From NCBI GenBank assembly GCA_033239005.1, contig BSQZ01000006.1, positions 4,301,501-4,365,500 on the forward strand: a stretch of DNA of 64,000 nt, read 5' to 3'. Position 1 is the stretch's first letter. Each line of letters begins with the position of its first letter. Both the position numbers and the translations under genes were made by a program. A model generated the notes under the pieces. That model saw nothing but the letters and a program-made list of their open reading frames with translations, did not search any database and was not told the DNA's origin. Origin of the DNA: Lamellibrachia satsuma. Its lineage: Eukaryota > Annelida > Polychaeta > Sabellida > Siboglinidae. Shown here piece after piece: positions 54,620 to 63,833 of the stretch.

Positions 54620-57039
54620 GTATGACACAACTTTCTATCTCCTCTGTTGAAAAACATCTGTTTATTAAAATACCAAGTTGTATCTATGCAAATCTATTGC
54701 ATGTTGTCAAAACTTAAACATAAATTTAGTAAAATATTATATTAAAAAAATACTAATAGTATTTAAAAGAGATATATTGTAATACATTGACGTTTTGTCA
54801 CTAATCTATTTTACATGTTACCTGTCTATTTAAAGTTGTCATTCTTGTACGTATTACTTGTAAACGTTGCTTTATTGTAATACTTCCATTTATGCTGATA
54901 CATTTGATTATAAATACCTAACTGTTCTAATAAACTTCATCATGCATCTGAACAACATCATTGTACTTGAGATTATTATGTTTTGAATGAACCATGCAGG
55001 TCGATAACTCAATGAAGTCTTTAAAATGTTGTTATGTTTAAGAACAGAGACCAGATAATTATTTTATTGGTGTAACTGTAATATGCATTAATTACAAGTG
55101 TATTAATGTATGAAGCTTACAATATACATACATACATATACTGAAATCATTGGTGCATCTGTAAAAGTATACAGTGCTCAGTGTTACTGAAGAAGTCTGG
55201 TGCCTATGTTTTAGATGTGACCCACACGTCATTGCTGAGTCGTTACTGTGAAGCCCTGGTCATATTCACTGCCTACCTCGTCTTCTTTCTCACTCTGCCT
55301 CTCTCAGGCTGGTTCAGCATCAAGGTTTCTTTTATCAGATTCTAGAAATATTTTAATGTAAACACAATTAACAACAATATTGGTACTTTTTATGGTTCTG
55401 TCTAAATCGATGGAGTTTGCTAGCTATATAGACGTTTTTCTGTTCTACAAAAACTGACATTACACATCGACAACCCTGATTATTGGATAATTTTGACTGG
55501 GATGATCCATTTGCATCAGCACATTTTACATTTGAAAATGTTGTTTGATAATAAAGCATTGTTTTCTTGCAAATGATAAAAACTGGTAATATTTTAAAGA
55601 TGTTTTGTTGGTCTGAAGTATTGAAATAATTTCAGTACTAAATAGTTTCTGTGTTTACAGAATGCTAACTAGCTGGCCTATCCTGATTTATCTTGAAATT
55701 TAACAAGATATATGTGGCCTACCATGGCTACCAGTGATAATTGGTTATATGACTAAAATATATGTTGCAGACATTGCATGGTCATGAAAGAATGGTTGTC
55801 TTCCGACTTGGAAGACTATTGCCTGCCAAAGGTCCAGGTATGTTGCAGACATTGCATGGTCATGAAAGAATGGTTGTCTTCCGACTTGGAAGACTATTGC
55901 CTGCCAAAGGTCCAGGTATGTAAAAGACATTGCATGGTCATGAAAGAATGGTTGTCTTCCGACTTGGAAGACTATTGCCTGCCAAAGGTCCAGGTATGTA
56001 AAAGACATTGCATGGTCATGAAAGAATGGTTGTCTTCCGACTTGGAAGACTATTGCCTGCCAAAGGTCCAGGTATGTAAAAGACATTGCATGGTCATGAA
56101 AGAATGGTTGTCTTCCGACTTGGAAGACTATTGCCTGCCAAAGGTCCAGGTATGTAAAAGACATTGCATGGTCATGAAAGAATGGTTGTCTTCCGACTTG
56201 GAAGACTATTGCCTGCCAAAGGTCCAGGTATGTAAAAGACATTGCATGGTCATGAAAGAATGGTTGTCTTCCGACTTGGAAGACTATTGCCTGCCAAAGG
56301 TCCAGGTATGTAAAAGACATTGCATGGTCATGAAAGAATGGTTGTCTTCTGACTTGGAAGACTATTGCCTGCCAAAGGTTCAGGTATGTAAAAGACATTG
56401 CATGGTCATGAAAGAATGGTTGTCTTCCGACTTTGAAGACTATTGCCTGCCAAAGGTCTAGGTATGTAAAAGACATTGCATGGTCATGAAAGAATGGTTG
56501 TCTTCCGACTTGGAAGACTATTGCCTGCCAAAGGTCCAGGTATGTAAAAGACATTGCATGGTCATGAAAGAATGGTTGTCTTCCGACTTTGAAGACTATT
56601 GCCTGCCAAAGGTCCAGGTATGTAGAAGCACACGTTTAGTGTTTACTTTTCTTCTGCAGTTACAAAGTCATAAGAATATTGCTCTGTTTTACACAAAGAT
56701 TTTGTTAATTCAAACAATTTCACAGCATCCTTAACTAAAGATACACCACAGGCAGTGCAAGTCATAGTTAATCTGTCGTCTCATCTTGTTCTGCAGGGAT
56801 GATTCTTGTGTTGCCACTAATTGACCGTGCTACTAAGGTTGACCTTCGCACTAAAGCCTTCAGCGTGCCTCCACAGAAAGTAGGTATTTCTAACATCCTC
56901 ATCTCTCCTGTGTTACTAACAGCACCAACAATAACCCTAATGTATTTGTGACTGTCGTTGGTAACTATGGAGAGTAGTTCTATATATATGCAAGTTTTCC
57001 ATATGTGATATCTTCACATGCGTGCACATGTGCATGCGT

Positions 57040-57091
<52 letters not shown>

Positions 57092-60000
57092 CAGAGATGA
57101 CATGCACACTTCATTCACGTTTAAGTACGTCAGCCATCTTGCGTTCCAAAATGATTTGCAGTGCTCGCTTTATTGCAAGAGATCATGTCTACTGTAATTT
57201 GTTTACGTCTACACTGTACTACATTAAAATTAAAATTTTGCCGGAATTATTTTTACTTTCTTTCATTCAGTAGAAGTAACTTATATGACCTTGTTAAATT
57301 CACAGACTGCATGAACATTCATGCATGTACATGCGCACGCATGCACACACACACAAACACATGCACATCAGAGATGACATGCATACTTCATTTACGTTTA
57401 AGTACGTCAGCCATCTTGCAGTTCCAAAATGATTTGCAGTGGTCGCATCATTGCGAGAGATCACGTATAGTATATTTTGTTTTACATCTACACTGTACTG
57501 CAAACCTCACCTTTGCCAGAATTATTTTTACTTTCTTTAAACATTCAGTAGAAGAAACTTATATGACTTTGTTAGACTCACAGACTTTTGCTGCACCTGT
57601 ACACGAGCTGTTTTGTTGGTCTTTCTAATCAGGTCTTGACAACAGATGGTGGCATCATCGAGGTTGGTGCAGACGTCTACTACAACGTGCAGGACGTGAT
57701 CCTGTCTGTGAGCAACGTCCAGGACCTCAACCATTCCACACGCATCATCTCACAGACCCTGCTGCAGAAACAACTCGGCCGATATGACTTAGATGAGCTC
57801 GAGACAAAAAAGGCGAATGTCTGCGAGCTTCTGCAGGTCCGATGTGTGAAGAAGATGTGACTGCCGTTTTGTGTAGTCATCCGATCCAGAGTAGTAGACA
57901 CATGCCCATCCTCGGGAGTGGGGTCATTTGAACCTCCCCCTTTTTGAGAGAATTTTTTAAACATTTTTGAAAAATCATCCCAGAAATCCCCAGCTGATTG
58001 TGTGTGCCTGAACCCCCTTTTTCAAAACCTTACCCTTTTCATAATTAGTATTATTAACGGTTGACTGATTTCTGTGCTAAATGTATAGCTTTGTGGACTA
58101 TGACAAGTGGACTATGACAACCTTTGTAAAGGAAGCTGTGTCCATTGAAAGGTGGCAGAGAAGGTGGCTACACTACCCACCACCAAGTCATTTCCCTTTT
58201 CCATAAGTTGTGATACATATTGTAAATTAAAAAATGGTATAATAATATACTTTTCAAAATGTGGCTCCATGACACAATGTTGTAGCATTGGTTGGTTTGT
58301 GTTGTTACTTATGAAGCCATGTTCAAGGTTCATTTTAATGTTTGTAGAATGACATCAATCAAATGTCACTGACGTGGGGAGTCAAAGTTGGAAGAATTGA
58401 ACTGTAAGTGTATTAAGTGTTTGTGTGTCTGAAAATTCAAATGACATAAGCAGAAACACATTTTTTATTAGACACCAGTCTTGTGTTCAGACACCAGTTG
58501 TGTATTCAGATACCAGTTATGTGTTCAGACACCAGTATTGTGTTCAGGCACCAATCTTATGTTTACGCACCAGTATTGTGTTCAGACACCACTCTGACAG
58601 CATTCTCAAACAAAAAGCCATCATAACTACTACTGTACAAGTGTACTTTGCAATATAAGACATAAATGACCATTCAGATAATATCCATCCCACCATATAG
58701 ATTTTAAATTATCAAGTCTTTGTTGGCTCCATCTTGCAGCTCACCCATCAAAATACTGCAGCCTCCAGACCCGACCTTCAGTCAGCATGGAAACGCAGTC
58801 CAGATGATCAGCTCGATCCTGTTTCCCTCCGGCACCAAGGAGATCCCTATCCAGACAGCCCTACAGCAGATGGGACAGTTCCTACAGGCTGGAGAAAGCA
58901 AACCCTCAGCTGGTATGACCAAGATTACAACAGTAAAATAATTTAAACAGCAACATCCTAATAAATGTTACCTATGCTCTTTGGGCCCTATGGTCCATAG
59001 GACTGCCATGCTCCTCCTCCAGTTTGCTCTATCTTTGGTCACCTGTTTCGCTTCAGTCCATATCTTCCACTCCAGTTCTTGTCTTTCTTTTTCTACGGTT
59101 TTCCACCATGTTTTATTTGTTTGAAATTCATCCCACTATTACCTTATTCTTTGTAGATTGTTTGCAACGCTATGCATGTTTTCTACGATTGCTCCAAGTT
59201 ACATAAACCGTAGCCTGTCGTCTTTGTGTATGTAGCACCTTCTGGTACGTTATATCAAACTGATAGGTGGACGGCTTACATAACTTGGAACAGTCATAGA
59301 AAAACATGCATAGAGTTGCAAGCAATTGTACGTTATCCTGCCCAGAGGATAGGCATTTCTGTTAGTAATAATGGTTAGTGTACTTGGAGATGTTATGATG
59401 CCGACTTTAAATAAATCTACCTATCTGACAAGATGATAAAACCAAACACAATATAGCTTTCATTCTAATTCATAAAAATGTACCGGTATACATTTATTTG
59501 TGTTCAGAGTCTGCTGTCCCAGAAGTGAAATCTCCTCAAGATTTGCTAAATATCATGAAGCCACTTCTAAATCACTCACTGGTAGAGCAGTTTGATTGCG
59601 TCTACTGCTTCCGCATAACAGGCAGCCCTGGTACGGAGGCAGACGTCTACTTCCTCGATCTCAAACATGGTTAGTGCCTCTTGTGTTATTTTTTATCTTA
59701 AAGCGAAACAAAAGTCATGGTTTTGGAGCAATGCACCTAAGAGTTAATAAAAACTAACCATTTGCAACTACAATAAACAATATCACACCAGTGGTTTTCT
59801 CAGAATTTGTTCTAAAAGTGGGAGATTCTGGTAAGATCTCAATTTTACTGGCAGTTGACATGTTAACCAGCATGACCAATAAGTGCCTGGCAGTTCTACG
59901 AAATCGGCGACGCTAGACTTCCGATAGGACGTATTAAATGTTTTCGACCAAAATCGAAGGGCCAGCGGGTGTACACCAAACTCTCACAATCAAATGACCT

Positions 60001-61744
60001 GTGAAGTCAGAACGGGATAAGTTTAGTAAAAAAGGCAAAAATATGTTGCATAAGTTGAGTTTAGATGCAAACAGCATGACCACATCCTATTGGCAAGTAC
60101 AGGACTAGGTGTTTACAAATAGATTTTCATTTCAACAAGGGTTTCCTAGGAAATTATATTCTTGATTGTAGTTGCAAATGGTTGTTTTAGTAACTCTTAT
60201 AGGAGTATAGGCTCAAAACTCCAACTTTTGTTTAATTTTTATATGAAACTGTACTTATTTATGTTCAAATCTATAGTGTGTGAATAGTTTAGGCACGTTT
60301 AAGAGTGTGAATGGCTTAGGAAAAGAATTAACTTGACCATTTGACTGGGTAACTTGCGAAAATATGAACAACCTTATGTTATGGTATATAGAGGCGAGCC
60401 ACTTCTGTTGAATTTCGACTTGGCCAATCAAAGATAATGTATCAGTTTGTCCGATAGTTTTATTAAAACTAAATAACACATTTGCACAAACAAACTAGCA
60501 TGTCGTAATCGATACTAGACAGGTTCAATGTTTTACAAAATTAATCTGAACCAGGCATGGTGCAATTAACTTGGAAAGTTAATTAATTAAATTACAATTA
60601 ACTCAGAAATTTCCCCCAATTAAATTCAATCAACCTCAGGTCAATTAAATTAAATTAACCTCCCAAATTGTTCAATTAAATTAAAATTAACTCTCATTCA
60701 ATTAATAATTAATTTCAATTAACTTCTATTAAATTAACTTAACTTAAAAACACAGAAGAAAAACATACAAAATCATTGAACTGGCATTATTAACATATTT
60801 AATAATGTTTTCTAAAAGCATACAAACATAAGTATACAAGGTTGTTAGTACCATAAGTACTGTACTGTACCTAGTGTTGGTTCACCAGTGTTCATATACT
60901 TTTCACATTTGTCCCATTGAATTTGTCATGTGGGATTATGTCTAGAAAAACTCCAGACTCCAGATACACTTTGTATTGCATCCCCTTGGATGGGTGATGA
61001 AACATCCCCTTGGATGGGTGATGAAAGCCACAAAAGAAAGGGGAGTCAATACTCTTACATAATACAGCTGTAGCACTTCGCCAGGCACACTCACAGTTCA
61101 GCTTATTCACTGATTGACACTGGCTGGACATTGACACTGTTCAAACTGCCTGTACCCGACTTGCTTTCTTTGATATTGGTTGGGTGAACTTGGATTATTA
61201 GCAGAGTGGCTGTGTCTGATGGGCACTATGATTATCAAAGCTAATTCTTACTCCTGACAGCAAGCCGGTGGAAGTCACCACCAGATTATATAAAAAATAT
61301 AGCCAATAAAAAATTTACTGAAAGTTAATTGTGATTTTTTCAGTTAAATTAAATTAACCTCTTCCAGTAAAGTTAATTAATTAAATTTTATTAATTTGTG
61401 ATTTTATACAAAGGCAATTAATTCAATCAACTTAATTGCCTGGTCTGAACCGAGACAAGCGGAAAAATCTAATTCAGCATGCACCTTTAAAGGTTATATC
61501 ATGAAAATCAATTTTGTTGTTTGCAGGTGAAGGGCAAGTGGGGTGTGGCAGCCCACCCCAGGGACAACCGGACGTGACCTTGACCATGTGTGTGGATGAC
61601 ATGAGGGGCATGCTCCAAGGTGACCTTAGCATGTTCGGTGCCTACATGGGAGGACGCCTCGAAGTGGACGGTGACTTGAGTGCAGCAAACAAACTCGGCA
61701 ACTTGACAGAAACTGTCCGCAATCGTCTGCAGAGTATGAAATGA
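54436..61744 (+). CDS. STOML1: Stomatin-like protein 1 (SPFH plus SCP2 domains), complete 9-coding-exon gene
   Basis: Coding exons are 54436-54619, 55215-55324, 55771-55837, 56797-56879, 57633-57836, 58348-58403, 58740-58912, 59508-59669 and 61527-61744. They total 1257 nt, for 418 residues. The N-terminal tail carries a YTPL tyrosine sorting-type motif (residues 5-8). A hydrophobic hairpin follows at ~74-95, containing the stomatin proline in LTLPLSGWF. The SPFH/PHB domain is ~99-235 (HERMVVFRLGRL, AKGPG, then VDLRTKAF), and a C-terminal SCP2 domain is ~300-416 with GAYMGGRLEVDGDLS. Stomatin plus SCP2 fusion is diagnostic for STOML1 and nematode UNC-24. The human protein is about 398 residues. 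It is a cholesterol-associated membrane scaffold of late endosomes. The function is inferred from the family. Exon 3 is the first member of an 11-copy exon array. Confidence 0.95.
55215..55324 (+). CDS. STOML1: STOML1 coding exon 2: membrane hairpin
   Basis: The acceptor is ctatgttttag. The exon completes a phase 1 codon, encodes SLLSRYCEALVIFTAYLVFF and LTLPLSGWFSIK, and ends at AAG|GTTTCT, a weak donor. The intramembrane hairpin with its kink proline matches stomatin family members. Confidence 0.9.
55771..55837 (+). CDS. STOML1: STOML1 coding exon 3: start of the SPFH domain (copy 1 of the array)
   Basis: A 67-bp exon after tatatgttgcag with donor CCAG|GTATGT. It encodes TLHGHERMVVFRLGRLLPAK then GPG, the core SPFH strand and loop equivalent to ERMIVFRLGR in STOML1 relatives. 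I choose copy 1 because only it has intron sequence rather than exon sequence upstream of its acceptor. Confidence 0.88.
55771..56617 (+). repeat. 11-copy tandem array of STOML1 exon 3 with both splice sites, 78-bp period
   Basis: Copies start at 55771, 55849, 55927, 56005, 56083, 56161, 56239, 56317, 56395, 56473 and 56551, in exact register with no indel. Each is the 67-bp exon plus an 11-bp spacer. The first spacer is gtatgttgcag and the later ones gtatgtaaaag. Every copy keeps a GTATGT donor and an AG before acattg. Copies 8, 9 and 11 have a stop in the stomatin frame: CGA to TGA in copy 8 and GGA to TGA in copies 9 and 11. Copies 1-7 and 10 are intact. The 11-bp spacers are far too short to be spliced. 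Because 78 is a multiple of three, long meaningless ORFs appear on both strands. Confidence 0.97.
56797..56879 (+). CDS. STOML1: STOML1 coding exon 4
   Basis: After acceptor cttgttctgcag. The first two bases finish the Gly of AKGPG. It then encodes MILVLPLIDRATKVDLRTKA and FSVPPQK. Donor AAA|GTAGGT. It continues the SPFH domain to the conserved PPQ. Confidence 0.92.
57012..57590 (+). repeat. ~285-bp direct tandem duplication in STOML1 intron 4
   Basis: 57017-57307 and 57309-57588 align throughout. Shared blocks include catcagagatgacatgc, tttaagtacgtcagccatct, caaaatgatttgcagtg, gaattatttttactttcttt and cttatatgac. The first copy carries a (CA)25 tract at 57040-57089; the second has only a short CA run. 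The duplication is moderately old. It ends ~45 bp before exon 5. Confidence 0.9.
57040..57089. repeat. (CA)25 microsatellite
   Basis: Uninterrupted CA dinucleotides in STOML1 intron 4. Confidence 0.97.
57633..57836 (+). CDS. STOML1: STOML1 coding exon 5
   Basis: Acceptor ggtctttctaatcag, 68 codons, phase 0 on both sides. It encodes VLTTDGGIIEVGADVYYNVQ through NHSTRIISQTLLQK to ANVCELLQ. The donor CAG|GTCCGA is non-ideal but required: read-through stops 8 codons later and the next exon continues the family alignment. Confidence 0.9.
58348..58403 (+). CDS. STOML1: STOML1 coding exon 6
   Basis: A 56-bp exon, acceptor aatgtttgtag, donor GTAAGTG. It encodes NDINQMSLTWGVKVGRIE, the W-G-V/I-K-V block that ends the SPFH domain in all stomatins. 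Confidence 0.92.
58740..58912 (+). CDS. STOML1: STOML1 coding exon 7: linker
   Basis: Acceptor catcttgcag, donor CTG|GTATGA. It encodes SPIKILQPPDPTFSQ and the variable linker to the SCP2 domain. ILQPPDP corresponds to the VLQPP segment of vertebrate STOML1. One other frame is open here but is only a shadow. Confidence 0.88.
59508..59669 (+). CDS. STOML1: STOML1 coding exon 8: SCP2 domain, first half
   Basis: Acceptor atttgtgttcag, donor CATG|GTTAGT. It encodes PQDLLNIMKPLLNHSLVEQF and VYCFRITG...VYFLDLKHG, the first helix and strands of an SCP2 sterol-carrier fold. Confidence 0.9.
60240..60543 (+). repeat. Dispersed repeat family member E, interrupted
   Basis: Shares blocks with members B and C ('gtgtgaatagttta', 'aacttgcgaaa', 'agtttgtccgatagtttta'). 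Its continuation resumes at 61451-61500 ('acctttaaaggttatat') after the inserted element at 60552-61442. It lies in STOML1 intron 8. Confidence 0.6.
60552..61442. mobile_element. Non-autonomous hAT-like transposon (891 bp) with 8-bp target duplication
   Basis: The left end begins caggcatggtgcaattaact. The right end, inverted, begins caggcaattaagttgattga. The flanks are atctgaac (60544-60551) and gtctgaac (61443-61450), an 8-bp target duplication with one mismatch. CAG ends with 8-bp duplications are characteristic of hAT elements. Both subterminal regions are packed with TTAATTAA/caattaa motifs. The middle has a 24-bp direct repeat (catccccttggatgggtgat) and no transposase. Confidence 0.75.
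61527..61744 (+). CDS. STOML1: STOML1 coding exon 9: SCP2 domain end and stop
   Basis: Acceptor ttgttgtttgcag. It encodes GEGQVGCGSPPQGQPDVTLT, then MLQGDLSMFGAYMGGRLEVD and GDLSAANKLGNL, ending at TGA 61742-61744. The G-D-L...A-x-K-L signature closes the SCP2 domain. Confidence 0.93.
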
Positions 61745-61789
61745 CTGCACATGTGCTGGAGTCTCAGTCGGTGTCATTTCTTAATTTAT

Positions 61790-61795
61790 AATAAA
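61790..61795 (+). terminator. Candidate STOML1 polyadenylation signal
   Basis: AATAAA 46 bp after the stop. A second one lies at 62659-62664. The nearer site would give a very short 3' UTR. Confidence 0.4.
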
Positions 61796-62444
61796 TTATA
61801 CAGATGTGGTATAGAGAGGTTAATGTATTTGTTGTATGTGTATCTGATGTCATTTGGTGTCTCTACTGTAATGGCACCACGTTGCTTAATGGTTCCTGTA
61901 TGTAGATTATTTTTAGACCCAACTTTATTTATTATTTTTAGCCAAAACTTTATTTGGATGCTGTCTGCTTGCAAAAAGCATACAAATGTTCACATACAAG
62001 GCAGGCGCACTGCAAATGGTTGGAATTTGCGGTATAATTCTAATACTTATGAAAGAAGATTGTTATAAGAATATACGTTTATATTGTGTTGTACAATGTA
62101 ATCTGTTCCTGGGCCTTTGTTATGCAATTGTAAATTGTAGTATTTGTACTGTATACAGTTTATACACCTGTAGTTGTGTTGGCTTTAATCCGAGAGCATT
62201 ATTATATACTATTTCCACTCTAATGTCAAGTTATGTATAGTATCATAATCAGTGTGCAATGATAGTATTTCGTGTTGTTCAATGACCAAAATAGCAGTTT
62301 ATGTCTTGCGAGTTATAGTATTCTAGTTTCTTGCTGCAAGATCTCCACAGCTACACCCATTTTTATTTTGTACATGCTATTCTTTCTCAAATATACCATG
62401 AAACATCACAGTTAAAATGCAACACATATGAGAATCTAAGGTGT

Positions 62445-62450
62445 TTTATT
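62445..62450 (-). terminator. Candidate polyadenylation signal of the converging minus-strand gene
   Basis: AATAAA on the minus strand, 850 bp beyond the stop at 63300. If both this site and the plus-strand site at 62659 are used, the two transcripts overlap by about 200 bp. Confidence 0.35.
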
Positions 62451-63299
62451 TACAGGAAATGGCAGTTTTACAGAACTATAGTATTACTGGCAGGAAACGT
62501 ATAGCATAGTGTTTAGTGTTAATATGTAAAGTTTTAGCACTATATTACGTGAATGCAAATAGTTCTACTAAAGTATGTATGATCAATGTGTCTCCTTATC
62601 ATAAAATTATCTACCAACACCATTATTGTTCAATATTGTTCAAGCATAGGTTATGCTAAATAAAATGTACATAAAACGAATACACTGTTATTCTAGGTAG
62701 TTAAGAAAACTATTCTACTGAAGGTCTGTATTTGTTCTGCCAAACAGCATCTAGAGTGCACATTTCAAAACAAATCAGCACACCTGTCTACAAATTAATT
62801 AATGTAGTTTGAATAAATAATACTTCATAAAAACATCAATTGTAAAGCTGCAATTGACCTCCAGATTTGCAATCCCTTCTTCATCTACGTGATCTTGCTG
62901 GCCATGATTAAACATGAGCTATAGATACTTAAAGACATATGCAGCCAGAAAGACAGAACTGTAATGACTTATCAATCATCTTTCATCACAGAGCACCACT
63001 TATAGGGTGTACAAAATGACTACTCTCAAAAGACGTAACTTAAAATCTTTGCCACACATTACAGGGTAAAATATGACATAAATCATAACTAATAAGCCAG
63101 GTCACCCTAACTACTAAGCTGAAAACAGCATAAATAGTATTGAGAGCTAGCAGTCTCGGCTGACTGTTGCATTTTTTAATGATGTCAGAGATCTGGCCTG
63201 CCTTTGGCCTGCCCACTGTCACCGTTGTCACAGTCTCAACAAGCCAGTAGCACTTGTAACATGCCTCATTGCGTTTCCTCGTCACCATGTCTTGCTCAT

Positions 63300-63460
63300 C
63301 TAACTGTCAATCTTGACAAAGACTTTGGGTCGTGAGAAAATTTTGATCGCTTCTGCCACCTCTGACAGTTTTTTCTCGAGTTCCTCTTTGCGCGTGCGGA
63401 TGCGCAGCGTGTCTGTGCGCACGGGCATCGACTGCAGCTGTTGAAGCAGCTGTTGCTCAG
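63300..63460 (-). CDS. C-terminal exon of an enkurin-domain-like protein (partial gene)
   Basis: The acceptor tgttgtttgtttcag is followed by 161 nt ending in TAG at 63302-63300. The exon enters with two bases of a split codon. It encodes EQQLLQQLQSMPVRTDTLRI, then RKEELEKKLSEVAEAIKIFS and RPKVFVKIDS. The pattern 'leucine-rich helix, P-x-x-x-D-T-L, R-K-x-E-L-E, F-S-R-P-K-V-F-V' at the extreme C-terminus looks like the calmodulin-binding enkurin domain of ENKD1/enkurin proteins, which are linked to cilia and microtubules. I am moderately sure of the family. The upstream exons lie beyond 64000 or within 63834-64000 unseen. Confidence 0.55.
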
Positions 63461-63576
63461 CTGAAACAAACAACAGGCACATTAGTTGTGTTTCACAACA
63501 TTTAACAAGATTACCATCAAAAGCAAAGCTAGTGGACATGGAAGCTGTTGGCGTGTCGAACGTCCAACAATTCTTC

Positions 63577-63833
63577 ATCTACATATAACCTGCCCTTCTG
63601 AGATATTTGTCAATTTTGTTTAACATATAATTTTGTTTAATATATTCATGCTGCCAGCATTTACACAATCTGTATATAATTTGTTCCATTCATTTATTGT
63701 CCTTTGAGAGAATGAGTACTTTCTGATATCTAAAGTACACTGTTCCTTCACTTATGTTAGTTTGTGTCCTCTAGTTCTTCTATCTTTCATAAGTGAGAAA
63801 ACTAAATTTCTATCAATATTTTCATATTTTAGT
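63577..63833 (-). mobile_element. 3' fragment of the same LINE family as 46828-49480
   Basis: Aligns with 46829-47075 across the last ~85 codons and 3' end of the LINE (plus-strand blocks: acacaatctgta, atttgttccattcatttatt, gtgtcctctagttct, ctatcaatattttcat), with indels and scattered changes. It lacks everything 5' of that point, a typical 5'-truncated insertion. It lies just upstream of the enkurin-like exon, in that gene's intron. Confidence 0.85.

Larger units (their letters stand above)
61745..63299. other. 3' regions of two converging genes; no further gene
   Basis: AT-rich. It holds polyadenylation signals for both strands, so the two 3' UTRs may overlap. ORFs here are short and unconvincing. 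Confidence 0.5.

Noticed and set aside
55745..56554. Repetitive 269-codon minus-strand ORF and 227-codon plus-strand ORF
   Set aside because: Antisense and shifted-frame shadows of the STOML1 exon 3 array, open only because the 78-bp period is a multiple of three.
58734..58946. Alternative frame across STOML1 exon 7
   Set aside because: It does not join the phase of the flanking exons. The other frame gives the ILQPPDP linker expected for STOML1.
60892..61137. 81-codon minus-strand ORF inside the hAT-like element
   Set aside because: Too short, with no transposase motif. It contains a 24-bp direct repeat. At most a remnant.
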